Source: UBA6168 sp039819485 (lineage in GTDB: Bacteria > Bacteroidota > Bacteroidia > Chitinophagales > Saprospiraceae). Taken from it: DNA of 64,000 nucleotides. Position numbers and translations under genes: made by a program. Shown in pieces: positions 27,540-37,500 of the stretch. Every line of letters starts with the position of its first letter. Positions within the stretch are counted from its first letter, which is position 1. The stretch lies in NCBI GenBank assembly GCA_039819485.1, contig JBCBRY010000031.1, forward strand, positions 1 to 64,000, in the 5' to 3' direction. The notes under the pieces are model-generated. The model ran no database searches. It saw nothing but the letters and a program-made list of their open reading frames with translations, and was not told where the DNA came from.

Positions 27540-29213
27540 ATGAAAAAACAAATACCATTTTTACTGCTCCTGTTTTTATCCTTTTCCCAAAATATGTCTG
27601 CACAACAGACCATGGGATTGTTTCTAAACGATTCCCTTTCGGTCAACGGATATACTTTGTTCGCCAATAGCAGGATTACCTACCTGATCGATAATTGTGG
27701 AAACCTCGTCAATACCTGGGAAAGCAACTTTGTATCCAACACGTCCAACTATTTATTGGAAAATGGCGACTTGTTGCGCACCGCCCGTGTAGCTGGCAGT
27801 TTTACAGGTGGCGGCAGTGCCGGCAGAGTGGAATTGTTCAATTGGGACGGAGACCTGTTGTGGTCATACAATTACGCAACACCGGAATACCACCTCCACC
27901 ACGACATCGAACCACTGCCAAATGGAAACATCTTGATTTTGGCGTGGGAAGCCTATACCGAAGCAGAGGCCATCGAGGAAGGCCGCAACCCTGGTGCGAT
28001 CTCCAATGGAGGCATCTGGCCAGAACAGATTGTCGAAGTAGAAATGGTCGGTACCAACGAGATCAACATTGTTTGGGAGTGGCGGGCCTGGGATCATTTG
28101 GTACAGGAGCATGATAACTCAAAAAATAATTATGGCATCGTTGCCGACCACCCCGAACTCATCGACATCAATTACGGCGAGATCTCTGGCGGCTTTCCTG
28201 GCGGCAACCCCGATTGGATTCATGCCAACGCCATAGATTATAATCCTGAACTGGATCAAATCGCCATCAGCTCCCGTCATTTTGATGAAATATGGATCAT
28301 TGATCACAGTACGACGACCGCCGAAGCAGCCGGACACACCGGCGGCAATGCAGGCAAAGGAGGTGACCTGCTCTACCGTTGGGGCAATCCGGAGGTCTAT
28401 CAACGCGGGGATGACGACGACCAAACTCTCTGGGGACAACACAACGTAACCTGGATTTTGGAAGAAGACCACCCGCATTACGGCAAATTGCTGGTTTTCA
28501 ACAACGGTCTGGGAAGGCCCGGCGGCAATTTCTCTTCCATTGATCTCTGGACACCTCCAATGGAAGGCGATTATAATTATTCGATCGGCAATAGTGCGCC
28601 TTTTGGCCCGGTGGAAGCGGACTGGAGCTATAGCGAGCCTGGTTTTTATTCCATCAACATCTCGGGTGTCCATGCCCTGCCCGGTGGCAACTTCTTTGTA
28701 TGTGAAGGCACCTCAGGCCATTTTTTCGAAGTTACCCTCGATGGGGAAGTTGTCTGGGACTATATCAATCCGGTTTCCGCCAGTTCCGGCCCGCAGACAC
28801 AAACCACCAATCCCAGCTCCAATTCCACTTTTCGGGCTACCCGCTACCCTGCCGGTTATGCCGCCTTTGAAAACAAAGACCTGACCCCTGGAGCCCCAAT
28901 CGAGTTAAATCCACTGCCATCCGATTGTATCATTTTTGAAGGTCCCGTTACCTCCATTGAAGAAGAAAAAATCTGGCAAGGCGCCTGGCTACGCAACAAT
29001 CCAGTGAGTAATTTCCTGACCATTATCAACGAAACCAACGGTCCGGTCAACGTGGAAGTCTTTGACCTGACCGGCAGACAGATACTCCATCAAAAATCAT
29101 TTGATCGCGAAGTAGTAATGAATGTCATTGACTGGATCGACGGATTTTATTTACTTCGCATATCCGGACCAGATAAAACACAAAGCTTTACCCAGAAATT
29201 TGTGAAAAATTAA
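27540..29213 (+). CDS. secreted aryl-sulfate sulfotransferase-like protein with T9SS sorting domain (first of tandem pair)
   Basis: This 557-residue protein starts at an ATG opening a signal peptide (MKKQIPFLLLLFLSFSQNMSAQ). The body is a beta-propeller-type arylsulfotransferase (ASST, PF14269-like), with HHDIEPLPNGNILILAWE, IVWEWRAWDHLVQ, DWIHANAIDYNPELDQIAIS, DHSTTT, YRWGNPEVY and DQTLWGQHNVTW. The conserved His residues in these motifs fit the family's ping-pong mechanism, in which a His carries the sulfate; exact residues are not proven. The last 75 residues (NNPVSNFLTIINE ... LTGRQILHQ ... GFYLLRISG) are a T9SS type A sorting domain, so it acts at the surface. A close paralogue follows at 29322. 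Possible roles are sulfate transfer between phenolics, or a non-enzymatic propeller. Substrate unknown. Confidence 0.82.
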   Translation: MKKQIPFLLLLFLSFSQNMSAQQTMGLFLNDSLSVNGYTLFANSRITYLIDNCGNLVNTWESNFVSNTSNYLLENGDLLRTARVAGSFTGGGSAGRVELFNWDGDLLWSYNYATPEYHLHHDIEPLPNGNILILAWEAYTEAEAIEEGRNPGAISNGGIWPEQIVEVEMVGTNEINIVWEWRAWDHLVQEHDNSKNNYGIVADHPELIDINYGEISGGFPGGNPDWIHANAIDYNPELDQIAISSRHFDEIWIIDHSTTTAEAAGHTGGNAGKGGDLLYRWGNPEVYQRGDDDDQTLWGQHNVTWILEEDHPHYGKLLVFNNGLGRPGGNFSSIDLWTPPMEGDYNYSIGNSAPFGPVEADWSYSEPGFYSINISGVHALPGGNFFVCEGTSGHFFEVTLDGEVVWDYINPVSASSGPQTQTTNPSSNSTFRATRYPAGYAAFENKDLTPGAPIELNPLPSDCIIFEGPVTSIEEEKIWQGAWLRNNPVSNFLTIINETNGPVNVEVFDLTGRQILHQKSFDREVVMNVIDWIDGFYLLRISGPDKTQSFTQKFVKN

Positions 29214-29321
29214 AATGAATGGTTAGATCGTTAAAGGGCTGAAATGTTTTTCCTCAATTCGAGCACTCGCAAAAACGGGAAACCATTGAGCCATAAAACC
29301 ATTGAGCCATCTACCTTTTTT

Positions 29322-30989
29322 ATGAAAAAAATTTTACTCTCCTTTCTTTTCGGCTGTCTCTTTTTGGCCAGTTCTCTTGCCCAGGACAACACCGTAGGAC
29401 TGCTTTCATACAACCCTGATTTTGCGTACGAGGGGTACAACCTCATTTATCCTCACAACCAACCGAACGTTTACCTATTAAATAATTGCGGTGAAATAGT
29501 CCATGTCTGGGAAGACTCTGCCCAGTTCCGTCCGGGCAATACAGCCTACATTCAGCCCAATGGGAATTTGGTAAAGGCCAAGCGGTTGAGTTCCGTCGCC
29601 GGAGATGCCATTTGGGCCGGTGGCGGAGGAGCCATCATTGAAATCCGTAGCTGGGACAATGATTTGCTCTGGAGCTTTGAAATGAATGACACCATCAATC
29701 GCTTGCACCACGACTTTACCGTGACGCCCGAAGGAACTATCATCGCCATTGCCTGGGAATTGAAAACTTACGACGAGGCCGTGCAGGCCGGCCGGGACAC
29801 AGCATTGCTGCCCTCCGAGGAACTCTGGCCCGACTGGGTGTTTGAGATCGACCCCAGCACAGATGAAATTATCTGGGAGTGGCACGCATGGGACCATTTG
29901 GTACAGGACTTTGACGATACTAAAGATAACTTTGGGGTCATTGCCGACAATCCACAAAGGCTCGATGTCAACTTCAACTCCAATAATGGCGACCGGGACT
30001 GGATGCACTGCAACGCCATTGATTTCAACCCGGAATTGGACCAAATCATTATCAGCTCCCCTTTCCTGCGGGAAGTTTACATTATTGACCACAGTACAAC
30101 GACCCAACAAGCCGCCGGATCGGCTGGTGGACTGAGCGGGCTCGGCGGTGATTTTATGTTTCGTTGGGGCAACCTGCAAGCTTATGACCAGGGGACAGAT
30201 GACGACCAGAAACTGTTCAACAACCATGATGTGCGCTGGGTAGATGATTTCGTCAGTCCATCGAATCCTAATTTCGGCAAACTATCTGTATTCAATAACC
30301 TGGCAGGGCCTGACTTCTCTACCTTCAACATTATTAATCCTCCGTGGGACATGTACTCGAACAGATACCTGTTGAATAGTGGTGTTTGGGGACCGGCAGA
30401 TTTTGATGTGAACCTCACCCACCCGACTCCGACCGATGTTTATTCGTCAGGTCTTTCCAGTATGCAGGTACTCGACAATGGAAATTACCTGATCTGCTCC
30501 GGCCGGCAGGGGTATGCATTTGAACTAACCCCAAGTCAGGAAATCGTCTGGGAATACATCACCCCTTTAAATGGTGGACAACCTGTGAACCAGGGAGATA
30601 CGCTTGATTTAAACGACAACCTTACCTTCCGTATGGACCGCTACCCAGTCGATTTTATCGGTTTTGAAAATAGGGACCTTTCCCCGAAAGGTTGGATTGA
30701 GTTGAACCCGGACACCAATTTCTGCGATACGATACTCCCCGTATTCACCCAAAATGGCAACTATCAGATCGCCATTTACCCCAACCCTGCAGATGGTATG
30801 GTGACCATAGAGTGGCACGGCGGCATCTGGGTGGAGGTCGACGTTGTTGACCTGATGGGCCGGCAGGTCATTACCCCGATGCGACTGACCGGAGGACGAA
30901 AATACCTGGACACCTCACATCTGAACAACGGCTTGTATTTTGTGCGGATCAATGGAAACGAGTCGAGCAAACTGTTGATTTCAAGATAA
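29322..30989 (+). CDS. secreted aryl-sulfate sulfotransferase-like protein with T9SS sorting domain (second of tandem pair)
   Basis: The ATG at 29322 opens a good signal peptide (MKKILLSFLFGCLFLASSLAQ); an upstream in-frame ATG at 29244 would bury it. The 555-residue protein parallels the preceding gene motif for motif: LHHDFTVTPEGTIIAIAWE, IIWEWHAWDHLVQDFDD, DWMHCNAIDFNPELDQIIIS, DHSTTT, FRWGNLQAY, DQKLFNNHDVRWV. It ends with a T9SS type A domain (IAIYPNPADGMVTIEW ... MGRQVI ... NGLYFVRINGN). The gap to the first copy is 108 bp and holds no clear terminator, so the pair may form an operon. Direct repeats of ACCATTGAGCCAT lie at about 29282-29310. The copies are well diverged, so the duplication is not recent. 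Confidence 0.82.
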   Translation: MKKILLSFLFGCLFLASSLAQDNTVGLLSYNPDFAYEGYNLIYPHNQPNVYLLNNCGEIVHVWEDSAQFRPGNTAYIQPNGNLVKAKRLSSVAGDAIWAGGGGAIIEIRSWDNDLLWSFEMNDTINRLHHDFTVTPEGTIIAIAWELKTYDEAVQAGRDTALLPSEELWPDWVFEIDPSTDEIIWEWHAWDHLVQDFDDTKDNFGVIADNPQRLDVNFNSNNGDRDWMHCNAIDFNPELDQIIISSPFLREVYIIDHSTTTQQAAGSAGGLSGLGGDFMFRWGNLQAYDQGTDDDQKLFNNHDVRWVDDFVSPSNPNFGKLSVFNNLAGPDFSTFNIINPPWDMYSNRYLLNSGVWGPADFDVNLTHPTPTDVYSSGLSSMQVLDNGNYLICSGRQGYAFELTPSQEIVWEYITPLNGGQPVNQGDTLDLNDNLTFRMDRYPVDFIGFENRDLSPKGWIELNPDTNFCDTILPVFTQNGNYQIAIYPNPADGMVTIEWHGGIWVEVDVVDLMGRQVITPMRLTGGRKYLDTSHLNNGLYFVRINGNESSKLLISR

Positions 30990-31047
30990 ATACAGGCGCT
31001 TTGAATGAATTAGTTGCAAACCCCCGTTCATTCCTAAAATATTGCTT

Positions 31048-31096
31048 AATCAAAATGGGCGGCCCCTAATGCACTTCGGGGCCGCCCATTTTGATT
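31048..31096. terminator. perfect 19-bp hairpin after the sulfotransferase-like pair
   Basis: Arms 31048-31066 and 31078-31096 (AATCAAAATGGGCGGCCCC and complement) pair perfectly with an 11-base loop. It lies 59 bp after the stop at 30989. There is no T-run behind it, so it may be a structural barrier or factor-assisted terminator. Confidence 0.6.
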
Positions 31097-31715
31097 GAGA
31101 GATACAGGGCTGTCTCGTAAATTATTAAACGATGTCAATTTGTCCAATCTCAAAGATTTGGCAAATTTAAAAACTGCCGCTTGGAGCTTTACCAAATTTT
31201 TGAAATTCAGTAAAACGGAACTTTTGATCCTGTTCCATCCCTCCGGTTCTTCGCTCAACAGAAAAATTTTACTGGTAAAAAACAAGCCCCAGACAGGAAC
31301 CCCTTCTTTCACTATTCTTCTCAAGCCATAATTTATAGTAGCCCCCGAACAAAATTCACAAATAAAATTGCGGGCCCAAATAAAATTTCACAATTGAATT
31401 TGGCAAAACGGGCCAAAACCTGATCTATCATTTTAACTCTGTCATCTACCAGTTGAAACCACCCATCTACGAGAGGACAATCCCTTCCGCAAGGGTTTCG
31501 TTTTCCAACACATAGTATATACCTTTGCACCTTGATTTCAAAAGAGGCGACCTATTGATATTCAGGTTCTTAGGATTTACGAATAGATCGGATTTATTAT
31601 TAATGGGATGGAGAACTATTGGTGTATTATTGGTTTTCTGGAAATCCGAAGCATCACTTTTTTCATTTTTCCGTTTAGGAAGATAACTACGTACCGCACA
31701 ACACAACACTTCAGA
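31097..31715. other. long intergenic region with candidate promoter
   Basis: No convincing gene lies here. Short frames on both strands (31095-31331 plus, 31046-31324 minus) have no domain features and begin inside the hairpin. A -7-type box TACCTTTG (31520-31527), with T-runs near 31498-31503, would start a transcript with a leader of about 180 nt for the gene at 31716. Confidence 0.4.
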
Positions 31716-34136
31716 ATGAATTCATCAACCTTGGCAACTACCTCCAGTCAAATGCCTACTGATTTGCAAACAAAAAATGCTGTAAAAAATGCCGTTATCC
31801 TGGCAGCCGGTAAAAGCTCCAGGTTTCGGGAAAGTGGCATTCTAAAGCCCAAAGTACTGATGAAAGTGGGTGGCCTGCGTTTGCTCGAAAGAGCCATCCT
31901 TACCTTGAACAGAGCTGGTGTCGAACACTTCCGCATCGTGGTTGGCGCTTATCGGGACGTTGTAGTTCCTGCGATGAAGGCCATGCCAAGGTTAAAGCAC
32001 CTGGATATCGAATACGTGGTTTGTGAAGATTTTGAAAAAGGAAACGGTGTTTCATTCGGGGCAGGAGCAGCAGGTTTTGACGAACCATTTCTGCTCACCA
32101 TGTCCGACCATATTTTTTCTCCAAAAACGGTTAAGGATTTCATCGAAAAAACCGAAGATGCACCTCATCTCCCTGCCCTGGCCTGTGACCCCGAACTGGA
32201 CGACGTTTTCGACATGGACGACGCCACCAAGGTGCTGTCCGATGGCGGCTTCATCGGCAATATTGGTAAAGAAATAGCGGATTATGATTTGGTGGACACT
32301 GGTCTTTTTTATTTCCCTAAAAACTATGGTAAACGCATTTATGAATTGTCAAAAAACGGAGCTAACTCCGTCAGCAACATCATACAGGAATTCATTGACG
32401 AAAGTGGGGTAAGAGCAGTTTCGCTGCACAAACCCATGTGGCAGGATGTAGACAACCCCAGCATGAAAAAAGAAGCTGAGCGCCGTCTGACCCGGCAGAT
32501 CACCCGTCCGGACGATGGCTGGCTCACCAAAAAAATCGGCCAGGTACTCACTAATCCACTCAGCTTTACGCTGGCGGACTGGGGCATTCATCCAAACGTG
32601 ATTACCACCCTGATTTTCATCGGGACGATGGTGGGGGCACTGGTGGCCGCATCGGGTACTTACTGGCAGATAGCCTTTGGAGCATTTATCTTTCAGTTAG
32701 CTTCCATGTTTGATGGCATAGATCGCCAAGTCTCCCGCCTCACTTACAACAACTCAAAGTTTGGCGCCTGGTACAGCCGGTTTTCACAGAATGTTCGGCC
32801 GGTCATTTTTTTCCTGGCGCTGGGCATCAGTGCGTGGCTGACGTCCGGTTCAAAAGTTTACCTGTTAGCGGTTTTTACGTTGGCGGCCATGACCATTTAT
32901 ATGTTGGTCAAAATGGGCTTTTTTACGGTCAGCACAAAAGCGGATACCGAACTGATGGAGGTTGTGCCGGAATCAACAAAGCCGGAATACCGTTTTGCGC
33001 TGTTCAACAGTGCTTATAACTTTTGGAGGGAGTTGAACAAACAGCATATGCTGGCCTTTGTCACCTTTATTTTTTGCATTTTCTTCATGTACCAAGCCAT
33101 GTTCTGGCTGGCGATGCTGGGTATCACGGCTACCGCCGTGATGGTAGCCAAATCTTCAACTGCGACCAAAATGCAACAAGAAGGGGTGTCAGGGACCATC
33201 TTTACCAAGGTCAATCCGATTTATTTTTATCTGATTGGTCTGATTATTTTAGTGGCCCTCATTTTCAGCCTTGAGCTGAACATAGTTGCAGAGTCAATGG
33301 CAGCGGTTGGCAACCAATTGTTCCTCATATTCAGTGTCGCGGTCCTATGGATCACCGCCAACACCATGTGCATCAGCATTTTACTGAAAGGCAAAGTCTC
33401 TTTTCCCGACCTCATGTACAACCAGCTTACCGGTGACGCGTACAATTCCATTATTCCATTGGCCGGCCTTGGTGGCGAGCCTTACAAAATAAAACATTTG
33501 ACGCAATGGCTGGATTGGCATACCGCTACCCGGGCCATCGTTGTGGATCGTTTGATTCACTCTTCTTCTGGTTTGTTGTTCTCTGCGATTTGTGTAACGA
33601 TCACTTTATTTGCCTTTGATCTGAAGACGGCCTACGTAATTCCATTGGCGATCATGGCCGTGGTTTTTGCTTCCATTGCCGGAGGTATGATCTGGCTGGC
33701 ACTGACATCCGCACCTTCCCGCATTTCCGGTTATTTTTTGAAAAAACTTAAAATCGTTGAGGAGTACCGCAGAGATCCCGTTTCGATCGCCACCTTTGCG
33801 AAAGCATATATCTTCAAATTGATGGGCCGGACTTTCAACCTGATCGAAATTTACCTCATCTTTTCCGTCATCGGCATCTTGCCGGAATTTTTTGACCTGA
33901 CCGCAGTTGCTGGTTTCATTTCTACATCAGCCGCATTGTTCTTTGTGATTCCGCAGGGCCTTGGTGTCAACGAATTGGGGATCAGTACAGCCCTCGACAT
34001 CATTGGCTACACGGCTGCACTTGGTATCACCTTTGGTCTGATCCGCCGTGCGAGGATGATCTTCTGGGCGTTGTTTGGTGTTGGTCTGCACCTGGCGGTT
34101 TCCGTAGTGAAACGGGTTTCCTGGAGTCGGGCGTGA
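31716..34136 (+). CDS. three-module protein: sugar/polyol-phosphate nucleotidyltransferase, CDP-alcohol-phosphotransferase-like, flippase-like membrane domain
   Basis: This 806-residue protein starts at ATG 31716; an in-frame ATG at 31608 adds 36 residues with no match, and ATG 31752 is also possible. Module 1 (about 20-260) is a GT-A NTP transferase, with the signature AVILAAGKSSRF ... LKPKVLMKVGG and the metal-site-like TMSDHIFS. Module 2 (about 270-450) resembles CDP-alcohol phosphotransferases, as in the inositol-phosphate cytidylyltransferase/DIPP synthase fusion (FDGIDRQVSRL then SKFGAWYS), but the usual third and fourth Asp are Ser and Gln. Module 3 (about 530-800) is a multi-helix flippase-like domain of the UPF0104/LPG_synthase_TM group (PLAGLGGEPYKIK, FVIPQGLGVNELG). 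Activation of a head group, transfer and membrane translocation in one chain is the likely theme. The product is unknown, and the degenerate module 2 leaves its catalysis in doubt. Confidence 0.78.
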   Translation: MNSSTLATTSSQMPTDLQTKNAVKNAVILAAGKSSRFRESGILKPKVLMKVGGLRLLERAILTLNRAGVEHFRIVVGAYRDVVVPAMKAMPRLKHLDIEYVVCEDFEKGNGVSFGAGAAGFDEPFLLTMSDHIFSPKTVKDFIEKTEDAPHLPALACDPELDDVFDMDDATKVLSDGGFIGNIGKEIADYDLVDTGLFYFPKNYGKRIYELSKNGANSVSNIIQEFIDESGVRAVSLHKPMWQDVDNPSMKKEAERRLTRQITRPDDGWLTKKIGQVLTNPLSFTLADWGIHPNVITTLIFIGTMVGALVAASGTYWQIAFGAFIFQLASMFDGIDRQVSRLTYNNSKFGAWYSRFSQNVRPVIFFLALGISAWLTSGSKVYLLAVFTLAAMTIYMLVKMGFFTVSTKADTELMEVVPESTKPEYRFALFNSAYNFWRELNKQHMLAFVTFIFCIFFMYQAMFWLAMLGITATAVMVAKSSTATKMQQEGVSGTIFTKVNPIYFYLIGLIILVALIFSLELNIVAESMAAVGNQLFLIFSVAVLWITANTMCISILLKGKVSFPDLMYNQLTGDAYNSIIPLAGLGGEPYKIKHLTQWLDWHTATRAIVVDRLIHSSSGLLFSAICVTITLFAFDLKTAYVIPLAIMAVVFASIAGGMIWLALTSAPSRISGYFLKKLKIVEEYRRDPVSIATFAKAYIFKLMGRTFNLIEIYLIFSVIGILPEFFDLTAVAGFISTSAALFFVIPQGLGVNELGISTALDIIGYTAALGITFGLIRRARMIFWALFGVGLHLAVSVVKRVSWSRA

Positions 34137-34564
34137 TTTTTTTACAGGATTGACTTTTCAGTTTGGGAAATGGTGTATTTCCCCCTTTTCATAACAAGTT
34201 CATTTTGTTGCCAAAAAAGATGTTTTTCTATTTTTTAAGGAAAAATGGCGTCCGTCGCATGGATCTCATTCATTGCCTGGCCCACCCCATTTTACGTTTT
34301 AGTTTTTCCAAATTCTTTACCTACAATCAATTATTTAGAGGAGGTTTGATATGATTTCTAAATCGCAAGAGGATTCGAAAAGCAAGCGACAAATTGGATA
34401 AGTGCTGTGCGCATTCTATTTGTAAAAACTATCTTGCATGCTTAAGGGGGTCAAAATCCACTTATGATTTATGCAGGTATCAGACTACTCTTATTCATAA
34501 ATTCCTTTTTGTACTCCTGCTTGTTTTTCAATTGTTTTCATTATAATCAACCTGGTTTCGAATC
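34137..34564. other. intergenic region without a convincing gene
   Basis: The stretch is AT-rich. It contains a 17-codon frame (34351-34401) just after AGAGGAGG, which is an unusual purine-rich sequence for this phylum, but nothing supports translation. No hairpin terminator is clear for the gene ending at 34136. Confidence 0.3.
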
Positions 34565-37500
34565 ATGAATCGTTCATTGCCCACCATTCTGCTCCTTGCT
34601 ATTTTTTCCATTTTATCCTACCGCGCTGATGCCCAGGTATTTGATGCCGCCAGGACAGGTTTTACGTGGATACCTACTGAAAACATCACAGCTCACTGGG
34701 GTTCCGGATATACACTGTACAGTGCAGCCTGGCCCATATTCAAAGAATATCCCGGGCCTCAGGATTTTCAAATGGGACTGGCGGGATGTTGGCTGACCAC
34801 TCAGCGGACGGGCAATGAACCTGCTCAGTTTTACACGACTATTGAAGGTGGTTTGGGTTGGTGGCACGATACGCGTTTTGGCACCAGGATTCCGAAATTC
34901 ATCATGGGGGGCGTTTCGCATAACTTTTATGCGTGGGCAAACGGCCCTGGTGCAGGAAGGAGCAACCTACTTCCCAATGGACAAAGGGATTGGAGTACTC
35001 CCGGTGGCAAATATGGCGTTGCCCAACTGTCCAACAGATTACTGTGGGCTCCCGATGGATTAAACATGGCGCAAAGCTTAAATGGTGAAATGCTCGGTTA
35101 TGGCTATACCCCTTTACCACTTACCGATCCGATGCAACAAACAAATGGGGTCGACGTCGCAACCGGCAATCAGTGCTGGACACTCTTTTTAAATTCAACC
35201 AACTTCAAAGGTCCGGCAACATTTTTCTTGCCCACTTTCTGGACCGAACCAGTGTTGACTGACCCCTCACTTGAGGGCTTATTTTTGGACACCAGGCCTT
35301 CCGATCCTAATATTGGTTTTGGTATCGAACATGCTCAATCGCCTGCACTAATTGCAGACGACGGAAACGGGAATTCGTATGCCAAGATTGAAAGACTGCA
35401 ATTTCCTGCCAGCAATGAGGACAATTCAATGATTTTAAGTCAAATCGCTGTTTACTCACAAAATGCACTCTGGGATGAGATGGTTTCCTGGTTCAACGGT
35501 GGCGATGTGGTTTCGCCCGAAATGATGCAGGCAGGCTCCAATAATGTGTCGTTTATCAATAACGGAGGCTCTATGGCAGGTGAGATTTCCGGTGCTGGAT
35601 TAGACCATTCAATTGAGTTGGATTATCTAGACAATATTCAGCTTACTGCAAATATTATGGGTTTTGAATATGATTTGGACGCAGTCGATCAAGAAGATGG
35701 CCGCTTTCTTTTACCAGAGTATTTTAAACTTGAATCAGACAGTGAATGGCATCGGGTTGATGCAGGCGCAGTGCCCGTTTCCACTAATTTATTGAATACG
35801 GAAGTCCCCAGAAAACCCAGGACTGAAATCACCTACCTGACTCCCATGGAGCCTGATTGCCAATGGCAGGACCCGAACGGTCCTTGGAAAAACCCCGGAC
35901 CGGCATCCGGTCCTTACAAAGCTGAAATGGGCGATGGCTCTACCCTGACTTATTACTGGTATCGTTTTGTTGACCAGCCGGCCATCGTCCAGGCCAATTT
36001 ACCAGTTGCTATTCGGGAGACCATGCAAAACAGGATTGAACTAATTCACTCAAACTGGAGTCATACGGACGAATATTACGCTCCACCGGCGGTTGGTGAA
36101 ATAGCTACCGTGGACCCGGCGGGCATCGTTCAACCTCCGGCGGGATTGGAAATCGGTTATGTTCCCATTGTTACCCGGCAAGAAAAATCCGATCGAAAAG
36201 TGAGGGTTTTTGTGTTGGCCGGCCAGTCAAATATGCAGGGCTTTGGCACTGTCAACGATCCCGAAAATGATCCCGGAAGTTTAACAGAGGTCATCCAAAA
36301 TGATGCTGAAGGCAATTGGTCGGCCATTGGGGAGGCAGGCGACTGGAACACATTGGACGGGGCTTACCTGTATTTCGATAACAACGGAAATACAACCAGG
36401 GCCAATGTAACGGTCGGCCAGGGGGCCAATTCAAACTTGATAGGCCCGGAGCTGATGTTTGCCCACCAGCTCGATGAATATTTCGATGACCCGGTACTTA
36501 TCATCAAAACGGCCTGGGGCGGAAAAAGCCTGGCAGTTGATTTTCGTCCACCCTCGGCCGGAGGTACTACGGGAGCGTTTTATGAATCCATGATCCAAAC
36601 CGTGGAAGAGGTCACACAAAACCTCGGAACTGAATTTCCCAATATCGGTGTGACCGATTTTGAAATTTCAGGTTTTGCCTGGTTTCAAGGATGGAACGAT
36701 GGCGCAGAGGAAAGTTTTTTGAATGAATATGAAAGCAATCTCTACCATTTGGTCAATGATGTCAGGTACGACTTAGGTGTTGCTGACCTCCCGGTAGTCA
36801 TTGCAAATTCTGGTCATGGTGGGTTTACATTGAGCAATGATCTTTGGGTTCAGGACATGCAAAACATCGTTTCCGTCGCTCAGGAAAACGTGGGCTGCAA
36901 CGATACCATTTATGGTGGCAAGGTAGGTTTTGTGGAAACAAAACAATATTACCTCGACGCAGCAGAATCACCTGAGGATGCCATTCATCATTTTCATAAT
37001 AATGCACTTACTTTTTTAAACATCGGCAAAGACCTGGGTGATGAAATGATCCTGGCAATCAACGATATGGCTTTCTGTTATGGCGACTGCGAGCAACAGG
37101 TATCGCCAGGAATTGTATCCATCGGGAACAGGGTATGGAATGATTATAATCAAAATGGGATCAACGACCCGAATGAGCCGGGCATTCCAGGTGTCTCTCT
37201 CGTGATCTGGAGTGATTCGGATGGCGATGATATTCCGGACTGGCAGGGCTTCGGAGGAGTACAGGTAACTGATGAGGAAGGGTATTATCAATTCTCCGGT
37301 TTGACACCCGGCAACTACGTCGTTTTTGTCTGGCAGGTGGACAACTGGGGACCCGGCGAGCCATTGGAAGGATTCCAGTCGACCAATGGCTTTGTAGCAG
37401 ATGCCAACAACGATGTCGATTTTGACAACAATGGTTCCGGCGCTCCTTTTACGGATATTATGTCCGGCATTGTCACCCTCACGGTAGATGGTGAACCCTT

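Noticed and set aside
31095..31331. 78-codon frame after the hairpin (and 92 codons on the other strand)
   Set aside because: Both begin within the hairpin, lack domains or signals, and have no neighbours suggesting expression.
34163..34354. 63-codon frame in the gap before the SASA esterase
   Set aside because: No family resemblance or signal peptide, and random-looking composition.
34351..34401. 17-codon frame behind AGAGGAGG
   Set aside because: Strong Shine-Dalgarno sequences are not typical for this phylum, and a single short frame is no evidence of a gene.
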